From contig RPFO01000466.1 in the NCBI GenBank assembly GCA_009746045.1, forward strand, positions 52,501 to 90,000: a stretch of DNA of 37,500 bases. Reading direction: 5' to 3'. Source of the DNA: Mesostigma viride. Its lineage: Eukaryota; Streptophyta; Mesostigmatophyceae; Mesostigmatales; Mesostigmataceae. The position numbers and the translations under genes were made by a program. Positions 29,737-37,500 of this stretch are shown one piece after another; positions within the stretch are counted from its first letter, which is position 1; every line of letters starts with the position of its first letter. The notes under the pieces were generated by a model, which made no database searches, was not told where the DNA came from, and was given only the letters and a program-made list of their open reading frames with translations.

Positions 29737-31601
29737 TCACTCATCAAGCGCATGTATATTGCGTCACATGGGTGGCAATAAAACAACCTTCAACCCCTAG
29801 AAACTGATTGGGAGGGCATCCAACCTTGTCTCACTGCCTGAAGTGGTCAGGCCACAACAAGTTCTCTGAATCATGGCGACACCTAACTGCGAGTGCTAAA
29901 TGATTCTTGGTTTCAATGTGCTGCCCCTCACAGTTTGGACCCTAAACCCTTGCCTAGTACGTTGCAACACTTATTACACGCTGTCAACACAACAAGACAC
30001 AGAACATGTCCCCTTGGGGAGCCACGGAGTAATGGCATTGCCGCAGTAAATGCCAAAGTGAATGCTAAATACATCGACCCCTAGTGTAGGAATAATTAAT
30101 TGGTACTCTTGTGCACATGCATGGCTGCCAAAATGAATTAACACACGCAGATGGATACTTGTTTACAGAAGTTATACTTTGAATACGTCGTCGTGTAAAC
30201 CAACGCCCTTCGCCCTAGGCTACACCGTTCACATTAAGCGCATGTATATGAGTATGAATATGCATCGTGTGCTGTTGCTTCAAGCTTGTTCCTATACACA
30301 ATCACACCGTAACAGAAACTGGCGTTCATCCAATACAGAAAACGCCCGCCACAAATTCCAAGCAGGATCTGAGCGTAGACTTGGCCGTGATGCTGACCAT
30401 ATCAAGCAACTATCAATTACTGGCAAGCAATGGCGACCGTAATGACAATCACCAGCACGCAGCACCTGCTAGAAGAAAAAAATCCAGCAACTACTAGCAA
30501 AAGTCAGGTGGGTGACAGGTGCCAGGGGTATGCAGCCAAGATCAAACAGTGGAAAACATGGGCACAGTAGGGCTTCCCATCCCACGAACAGCCAAAGTCT
30601 CCCTTAAAATGTGTTCTTGATGCACGTTTGATGCACGGGAGCTAATCCAAAGATGTTCCCCAAGGAAATACAGGGAGAGCCTGTGGGGAAAACAGGGGGG
30701 AAGCTGCATTGCGGGTAATGACCCACTGTATATGCTCCCGACCCGTTGCCGACGGAAAGCAAATGGTAAGAAACTACCTGGACGGTAATGATGTAATTGA
30801 AAGACGTAAGAAGCTTTCCCGAACCGACGGAAGGACGACAAAGCGCAGCGTGTAAGGCAGAGGCAGTTGCGTGTTGCTGAAAATGACGCGACCAAAACGG
30901 TTGCCGATGATGAAAAAACGGACCTCCATCCCGTTGCTGACGGAAACACAGGGTAGAGACGCGGCCTGGCTTGGAAGCAGGACAGTCGATGGAAAAACGC
31001 TAGACGAACTTCCCAACCGAAGTACTTACAAAAAAATGCAGCGGTAGAGACTGCAGTCTGCCTGCAGTGCAGGAACGCCAACCAGAAGCGAAGGGTTCCT
31101 GCGAAATAGAAGGAGACAGGCCGGAATACAGAGGGTAACGTTGATGACGTTACGACTCGAAGTGGGTAAATGGAAGTGGCCGACTGAAAAGTCGCTGGCA
31201 TTTCTGCCCTGGATGGAAAACGTTGGGTAAGCAAATCGATCCGTTAGCAATAAAATGGGAAGAGCGCCCAGACGAAACAACCGCAGCTTACCCAAGCGAG
31301 ATGAACTCTTTCTTGACAGTCGTCCATGCCAACGTCGGCCAGCCCGGGCCAGGTAGCGGCTGCCGCGGCCATGCCGCACCAGAATTTGAATTTTGTGCCC
31401 GGCAACGTTCCTACAATGCAGGAATGGCTGGGCCGACGGCCGACGCGTGGCCCGTGGCCCATGGCCCGTCGCCCGTGTTTTTACGTGCCTGCGCCTGGCC
31501 TGCCTTAACGCTGTTACGCCCGAGCGCCGCGCCCAGCCTTTGTCATGCCAGCCTTTGTCATGCCAGCCTTTGTCATCGTCTGATGAAATCAGAATCTGAT
31601 G
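29737..31601 (-). repeat. Right arm of 7.36-kb inverted repeat
   Basis: Complement of the left arm, from TTCACTCATCAAGCGC at the array edge to GAATCAGATG-like palindromic sequence ending at 31601. Differences from the left arm include a 3-base CGG insertion near 31356, single-base indels near 30480, 30608 and 30954, and substitutions near 29840, 30015, 30909 and 31057. They show that the arms are two real, slightly diverged copies. Confidence 0.9.
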
Positions 31602-32138
31602 AAATTGAAGCGAGCTTTTGGCAGATCTCCCTGCAATATGAACCTCTGACTTGTACATTTGCTGACAGCCCTAGCCTGGATTCCGTCTCCAGAATGAACC
31701 CGGGCAAGATTTTGTCACCATCTTTTCGGGGGATCAAACCGATGCGGCACAGGCACGCTGCTGACTAGTGACGAAACTGGCAAGACCAGCTAGCTACACA
31801 GCGGCGATGGCAGAAATTGGGTGGCCGGGGACAAGACATTATGCTGCCTCTCCGCAGTGATTTCCTTCCGACATTTACAAGTGTGGATCCATGATTGCGG
31901 GTGTCGACGACGGTACTTTCGACTGCCGAAACAGATGTTCTAACTGTTATGGTGTCTTTTATGGTGTGGCCAAGTTACAGGAAGAGCGGGAGAATGGCGG
32001 CGATCCTTCTTGGCAGACCCTCGGCTTTGGGCTGTATGAGACATCACCGCTCATCGAGGCACAGTCATGCCTGTTGTGGCCATTGTCGGTATTGGAGGAT
32101 GGAGTAGCATGGCCTGAGTGATTTCCTCTGCTGCCAAC
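31602..32138 (+). promoter_or_regulatory. Upstream region and 5' leader of GH51 gene, with uORF
   Basis: Starts where similarity to the inverted-repeat arm ends. No TATA box is convincing. An open frame ATG 31891 to TGA 32121 (76 codons, MIAGVDDGTF...) ends 17 bases before the proposed GH51 ATG. It may be an upstream ORF if the leader is unspliced, or intron or chance. Confidence 0.35.
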
Positions 32139-32573
32139 ATGTTGTCAAGTGGCAAGCCACGCAAAGTGGGCAGCGACGCGCTCCCGTGTCACGTGAGCTC
32201 CCAGGGGGACCTCGTGGCGCGGAGGCTTCCTTGCAAAGGCCGGCAACTGAACTACATTCTGGACGAGAAAGCGAACGTACTACGGAAAGCAGGCCTTCAT
32301 GTCACGTGCATCCTCCTCTTCGCCCTTTTCGTGGCCATGCCGGCGTCGTTGCTTGCGGCCATGAAACTGAAGCCGCACATTCTGGGCAACAAACTCGCAT
32401 CTTTGGAAGGCGTTATCACACAAATTGTGGGTGACGGCGCGCAGCGTCACGCGGAAGACTTGCACTCGGGACCTGCCGTGTCTCTCAACGTTTTTTCCGA
32501 CCTGTCGCTGACGATCGCCCTCGACCAGGCCACCCATGACATCCCGGACAAGCTCTATGGCATCTTCTTCGAG
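32139..32573 (+). CDS. GH51 gene exon 1 (signal anchor, domain start)
   Basis: 145 residues ending DKLYGIFFE. Donor GTAGGT at 32574, phase 0. The GH51 family similarity begins at about residue 114. Confidence 0.8.
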
Positions 32574-35500
32574 GTAGGTGTCACTGTTAATATGCATGGC
32601 ACGTGACATGCTTTGCCCCAACTTAAGCGGCTATTGCTTCCGCCAGTTGTAGAGCCGATTACGCCGCTCCTTAGACATAGATCCAGGTGTGCTTTGGGAA
32701 GCCTACTTGTTAATCGTACTTGCCCACATCCATACCCGCATATCCCCTCGGTTCCGCTTCCTGTCCTCGCGTGGTGTCGTCCTGTGTCGTACCTGTTGGT
32801 GCCAGGTGTTGCCCACCTCGCTTGTCTGTCCCCACCCCCACATTATGAGGCCTTCACCCGCATCGCTCGTGGAGAAGATTCTTCCTTCGCGCCGGTTTCC
32901 GCAAGATGTGGAGCGTGGGGGTCTCACTGCATAGAGAATGCGCGGGCAATGGAGGAGCTCAGGGTCGAGGAAGAGAAAAGGGTGGGGTTGGTTGGGGTAA
33001 TGCTGGGGTGAGGTGGGCTGGAGTGGGTTGGGAAGGACAGATGGACGAAGGTGAGGGGCAGGCAGATGTGGATAAGGGCGAGGGCAGGGGGGCAGAATTT
33101 CTGGCGCACTTCTGACCCCATGTCTTTGTCCGCTCTGCCTTTGTGCGCTCACCACTTTGTGAGCTTGCTCCTTGGTGTGTTTGTCTGGTTGACCGCCGTC
33201 CCCCCGGTTCGCTACCCTGGGCTGCTTGATTGCTGCGCGCAGGAGATCAACCACGCGGGCGAGAGCGGCCTCTACGGCGAGATGGTCCGCAACCGAGGTG
33301 GGTGGTTGGGTGGTTGGGTGGGTGGGTGGGTGGGTGGGTGGTTGGGTGGGTGGGTGGGTGGGTGGGTGGGTGGGTGGGTGGGTGGGTGGGTGGGTGGGTG
33401 GGTGGGTGGGTGGGTGGGTGGGTGGGTGGGTGGGTGGGTGGGTGGGTGGGTGGGTGGGTGGGTGGGTGGGTGGGGGGGGGGGGTGGGTGGGTGGGTGGGT
33501 GGGTGGGTGGGTGGGTGGGTGGGTGGGTGGGTGGGTGGGTGGGTGGGTGGGTGGGTGGGTGGGTGGTGGGTGGGTGGGTGGGTGGGTGGGTGGGTGGGTG
33601 GGTGGGTGGGTGGGTGGGTGGGTGGGTGGGTGGGTGGGTGGGTGGGTGGGTGGGTGGGTGGGTGGGTGGGTGGGTGGGTGGGTGGGTGGGTGGGTGGGTG
33701 GGTGGGTGGGTGGGTGTAGGGGGGTGGGGGTGGGGGTAGAAGGGGGTGGGGGTGGGGGTGGGGGTGGATGGTGCGCAACCGAGGTGGGTGGGTGGGTGGG
33801 TGGGTGGCAGGTGGGAAATGGGGCTTCAGAGGAAAGAGGGGGGTTAGGGGGGGGCTGTTGTCAGAGATATGGGTGTGGATGTAAAGAGATGGTTTGCTGC
33901 CATGCTTAAGCATTGCCAGGGATTTCCCTTTGCAAGGTCCTGCTATCAACAGCCATCTTGAAGACAACTATGCCAGGCCATGCCGGACAAATCGGCTGGA
34001 TTGCAGCATGTGGGCTGGCCATGAGTGGGACGCCTTTCCAGGGATCTCGGTGTGCAGTAGTACCTACGAACAAGCTGTATCGAGGCTGACGAGGCACCCT
34101 CTATAAGCATGCCTTCTTTTACGCCATGAGGATTGCACTGCCGGGCCACTCGTGAGATTTGCCAAGTACATTCCTGTTCCCTCTCACCACATCTGGGCCA
34201 TGGGGGGGGATGTGATGGAAACACCCCATGGCAGCACTCTGTGCCAAGAGAAGAGGTCCCTTCACAATGTCGGTGGCAATGCTCACACATCACGGCACAG
34301 CACTGCAGCCATGCTCCGTAGCAGGTGCCCATGTGTGATGGCAGGGGTGGGTCATCCGCTGCGGTGGTTGTGCAAACGAGGTTAATTACCTTCGCAGCCA
34401 GCGGTGTCCCTTGCAATGTCCCTGCATGAGAGCTGGTGTTCCCACTCCCGTGTTCATCCTGGCAGTGGCTTGCACATGAAGACTCTGACAAGAGAACTCA
34501 CCCAGCGGCTGCCCGTTTACTCTGTGTTTTTTTCGGCCCTTCCCCTGGCAGGTGTGGAGGCTGGCGGCACCCACATGCCAGCCAGCATCGACCCCTGGAT
34601 GGTGCGTGCAACGGTGGCCACTCATGCTGCTCGCTGCACTCTTTTCCTCTTGGCGGTGTTGCTTGCCATGTTGCTTGCTGTGTGGCTTTCTCTTCGCCAA
34701 CACCACTGGCTTCGTGTTGCCAGCACTGCTAGTAAGGATTCTGTGCCCACGCTGCACGGGGCCCGCGCGGCACGTATTGGCGCCGTTACCGTTGCTGGGT
34801 GGGAGGCTGAAGCGCTCGACTGCACGGTGTGCCGGTCTGCCTGCTTTGCTTAGCTGGGCGTGTGGCCTTTCTGTCGTTTACGCGCAGGAACAAAATGTTG
34901 CCGTTGGTGGCTTGGTTCAAGGGGCGTACATACATAGCTGTGGGCAGGGGCTGGGTGGGCGGAGCACTGCAGAAGTTCTAAAGTAAAGGAAGGCTCACGG
35001 GCGCCCTGTGAGGCATCAGCTGCTGACCTATCCAGGGTTGTTACCCATCTGCAAGCCGTTTCGTACCCAGCAGTCTGCGCATCTGCCAACTATGTGGGGT
35101 GTGCCTGGGACTTGCCTGCGTTGAGCCGCCCACGTGCTGCCGCGTTTTGGGAGGAGCCAGGCGTCACATCAGCCGTGGGACAGGCAGCAATATGTGGCAT
35201 GGGCTACTCGACAGCCAGCCTGCAGAGCGGATCGGCGGGGTACTGACACGGGCGCTGTTGCCATGGATTAGCGATGGCAGCTCACGCCTGCATGTCCGCA
35301 CCGGCCTGCGCGTGGCGTGCTCTCCCCTTCTCCGGCCCCCTCCCCCCCCCCCTGCAGGCGGTGGGTGATGTGGACCGTGTGGAGATATCGTCAGAGGTGA
35401 GCTCCCCGCATGAGCGCAACCCGGTGGCGCTGCGCGTGGACGTCACCTGCGTGCCGCCTGTGCCCTCGGATGCGCCAAAGGGGGACGAGGCGGGCCAGAT

Positions 35501-37500
35501 GGCGCAAGGGGAAAGGGGCGCCGACAGCAGCAGGGACGAGGGCGGTGGCGCGTCCTCGTTAGCAGCCGTGGGGGAGTGCAGCGAGGACGTGGGCGTGGCC
35601 AACCCTGGCTTCTGGGGAATGGTAAGCGCCCACATGTTTGAATAGCAGGGGTCAATGTATCAACGTGCAGGCCATGCACCAGTGATGGGTTATGGTAGGC
35701 ACCTTGAAATGGTTGTTATTGGATGTGGTTACATGCATCGCATATAGGCTTGAGGGGTATGGTAGGCTCCTTTATAGGCACCTCTAGCGCCCATTTCTTG
35801 GCCATGGCAGGCCTCTGGGAAGTGGCGCGCATCGGCGTCCTGTGTTTTGCCCTGCGGCATCCATGTCGCACCAAGTAGGCAGCATGCTTTGAGGATGGGC
35901 GCGTGAGGTTGCGTGCGTGAGGTTGCGTGCGTGAGGATGCGTGCGTGAGGATGGCTGCATACGATGCCAAAGTGCCCATGCTGACGCAGCTGCCGCTATC
36001 AGGGGAACAATGGACCGCGCGTGCGCTACGTTGCCCGTGACCACATCTCACGATGACATGATGACATGATGACATGGCGACATGGCAACATGGCGACATG
36101 ATGGCATGGCGAGATGATGACATGGTTCTTTCTAGCCACCCTTGCGCCCCCCTCCCCTCCCCCCCGGCTCCCCCCCCCGCAGAATGTGGTGACTGGCGCC
36201 CGCTACACGCTCTCCCTCTGGCTGCGCGTGCGTGGGCTGACGACCCTTCGCGTCTCCCTCGTGGGGGCAAATGGTTCCAACGAGCTGGCGACCGGCACAT
36301 TGTGGTGCGTGCGATGATCCGCTCGTAGAATGATGATCCGCTCGAGCGATGAGCGATGATCCGCTCGTAGAGTGTGCGGTACTCGTGGGGCGCGTTTGCA
36401 TGGCCTAGTGGGGTGGTATCCTGCATGTGTGGAGGGGGGGAACGCGTGTGCGTGCGCGCATGGGGCCATGTGGAGCACTGGGCGCTATCTAGGCCATAGG
36501 AACTAGCAGGTGGACTAGCCTCAAGAGGAAGCAGACCAACTGGGCCGCCACGTCCTTTCCCAACAAGGTATAGCAATCGAGCGGGGTCTTGTGCCGCAGC
36601 CGTGCTAGCACCCCATCACAAGCACAGGTCGAGGGCGCGCACGTCCCCACTCCACGGTCCATCTACCCTTGTGCTGCCGCATGCCTCTGGCTGGGGAGCG
36701 CCCATGTTTTCCACCACCTGCGCACGCCGTGGCACTGGCTGGGGGACCTGTATCATGCCCCCCTCTCCATGCCAGCCCTCTCGCATCACCTGTCCATGCC
36801 AAGCACAGGGCTTGTTTTGTGGGGGCATGGCTGTGCTTGGCCAGCACCTCAGTGTGCTTGATACCTAGAGCATCAGTTGCTTACCGCCCGCCCATGGCCC
36901 TGTGACTTGTCACCATCCGCCCTGTCTTTCCCCCTCTCTTGCCCCCCTCTCTTGCCCTCTCTTGCCTCCCTTTCCCCCCCCCCCCCCCCCCCCCCCCTTC
37001 CCTTCTCTCTCTTCCACCCGCCTTTCCTCTGTTGCAGGCTGCCTGGCGGCGCGTGTCCCTTGGACCTCCACCCCGCGCGCACCACGGCCAACAGCACCAC
37101 GACCAGCAAGGACGGCTCGCCCCCTGAGATGGTCGCGTGCGCGCCCCACGGCAGCGACCCGCGCTGGCTGAAGGTGGTGCTCTCGCTGCTGGCGACCGCG
37201 TCCGACACGGCCGCGCTGCGCTTGACCACGCGCAGCAGCGGCACGTTCTGGATGGACATCGTCTCCCTCTTCCCTGAACCCCTCAGCACCGCCGACCCCT
37301 TCCGGCGCGACATCCTGGGCGCGATGCAGGGACTGTCCCCCAAGTTCATGCGCTTCCCTGGGGGCTGCTTTGTGGAGGGTGACTCGCTGCGCAACGGATT
37401 CCGCTGGCACGAGACGCTGGGTGCTGTGGAGGAACGGCCGGGCCACCTGAACGACGTGTGGGGGTACTGGTCGGAGGACGGCCTTGGTCTGTTGGAGTAC
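32139..37500 (+). CDS. Alpha-L-arabinofuranosidase, GH51, spliced, 3' end outside window
   Basis: Releases arabinose from arabinan, arabinoxylan or arabinogalactan side chains. Exons: 32139-32573, 33243-33297, 34552-34601, 35358-35621, 36183-36304, 37038 onward. All junctions are GT-AG and in phase (1389 nt, 463 residues in window). Recognised blocks in plant-GH51 order: LYGIFFE/EINHAGESGLYGEMVRNRG, VEAGGTHMPASIDPW, VGVANPGFWGM, TLSLWLRVRGL, WLKVVLSLLATASDTAALRL, FWMDIVSLFPEP, FMRFPGGCFVEGDSLRNGFR, EERPGHLNDVWGYWSEDGLG. The catalytic glutamates lie beyond the window. The N-terminus has about 51 residues, then a hydrophobic helix (52-75, CILLFALFVAMPASLLAAM), so it is secreted or a type II anchored protein. 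The ATG at 32139 is chosen as the first ATG in frame; an in-frame GTG at 32118 is less likely. Confidence 0.9.
33243..33297 (+). CDS. GH51 gene exon 2 (EINHAGESGLYGEMVRNR)
   Basis: Acceptor CGCAG before 33243. Donor GTGGGT at 33298 is the first unit of the GGGT array. Phase 1 at its end. Confidence 0.9.
33298..33716 (+). repeat. (GGGT)n array at the start of GH51 intron 2
   Basis: About 100 GGGT units starting at the donor itself, with TTGGGT variants near the start, a run of 12 G near 33472-33483 and a slip (GGTGGTGGG) near 33566. A degenerate G-rich tail runs to 33766. The sense strand, and so the pre-mRNA, is G-quadruplex-forming in principle. Confidence 0.97.
33767..33808 (+). repeat. 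Duplicate of exon 2 3' end plus donor and GGGT units
   Basis: GATGGTGCGCAACCGAGGTG at about 33768 repeats GATGGTCCGCAACCGAGGTG at about 33281, with one mismatch. It is followed by GGGT units, so exon end, splice donor and array start occur twice, about 487 bases apart. Confidence 0.85.
33809..34551 (+). other. Rest of GH51 intron 2
   Basis: No exon is needed between NRG and VEAGG in the family, and none is seen. Acceptor GGCAG at 34547-34551. Confidence 0.6.
34552..34601 (+). CDS. GH51 gene exon 3 (VEAGGTHMPASIDPWM)
   Basis: 50 nt. Its first two bases complete a Gly codon with the last base of exon 2. Donor GTGCGT at 34602, phase 0. Confidence 0.85.
35358..35621 (+). CDS. GH51 gene exon 4
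   Basis: Acceptor TGCAG after a C-run. 88 residues: AVGDVDRVEISSEVSSPHER, NPVALRVDVTC, then an acidic/Gly-Ser-rich insertion of about 35 residues not usual in plant enzymes, then VGVANPGFWGM. Donor GTAAGC at 35622. Confidence 0.85.
36183..36304 (+). CDS. GH51 gene exon 5 (beta-sandwich strands)
   Basis: NVVTGARYTLSLWLRVRGLT then VSLVGANGSNELATGTL. Donor GTGCGT at 36305, phase 2. GATGATCCGCTCG is repeated three times (36313-36370) right after the donor. Confidence 0.85.
37038..37500 (+). CDS. GH51 gene exon 6, runs off window
   Basis: Acceptor TTGCAG at 37032-37037. The first base completes a Trp codon. An unusual N-part (LPGGACPLDLHPARTTANST..) precedes the conserved WLKVVLSLLATASD block. 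The TIM-barrel start is clear (RFPGGCFVEGD). A long C-run (36977-36997) lies in the intron just before. Confidence 0.85.

Noticed and set aside
24241-31601. Assembly or chimera artefact making a false palindrome
   Set aside because: The arms differ by about nine substitutions and indels, and the ATGG arrays differ greatly in length, so they are not one molecule read twice; read-level proof is still lacking.
33051-33909. GGWVGGWV repeat protein
   Set aside because: GGGT array lying between two GH51 exons whose phases and family alignment fit without it.

Overview
The window reads as nuclear DNA of a green-lineage eukaryote, most likely an alga. The reasons are GT-AG introns, a plant-specific protein domain (TIGR01589), a plant-type GH51 arabinofuranosidase, very many tandem repeats in introns, and a mixed load of LINE-like and DNA transposons. 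Genus or species cannot be fixed from the sequence alone.

Layout. 1-5361 is a 31-bp minisatellite with no stop codon in several frames, so the very long open frames over it are not genes. 5985-10270 (perhaps on to about 11265) is a split gene with the second half of the TIGR01589 domain followed by a long Pro/Gln/Gly/Ala-rich region. Its first half must lie upstream, so the 31-bp array is probably intronic. Further introns of this gene hold a 26-bp, an 11-bp and a 44-bp array.

12247-23656 is a nested mobile-element graveyard. It has a 1.67-kb hAT relic with a broken transposase start; a LINE fragment inside that relic; two 5'-truncated reverse-transcriptase (RT) pieces on the minus strand; and three LINE-derived elements that keep an L1-type ORF1, a 3' UTR and a tail but have no ORF2. 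I could bound each of the three with candidate 9-11 bp target-site duplications (TSDs). Into them have gone a CACTA-like MITE, a 1.7-kb piggyBac-like element sitting exactly in a TTAA tail, and a 900-bp LINE piece with a 10-bp TSD. Most LINE 3' ends here share a small stem-loop (CTCC-CAAY-GGAG or its longer variant) just before the A/T-rich tail.

24241-31601 is a large inverted repeat: two about 1.86-kb arms about 99% alike, whose inner ends run into (ATGG)n arrays. The left array changes to an 8-bp (ATGCATGG)n array. The 2.3 kb between the arrays is filled with LINE 3'-end fragments.

32139 to the window end is the 5' two-thirds of a GH51 alpha-L-arabinofuranosidase gene in six exons, with all splice phases consistent and a signal-anchor-like N-terminus. 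Its second intron starts directly with about 100 GGGT repeats. In at least three introns of the two host genes the tandem repeat starts at, or within a few bases of, the 5' splice site. This and the ORF1-only retroelements are the most unusual signals in the window.
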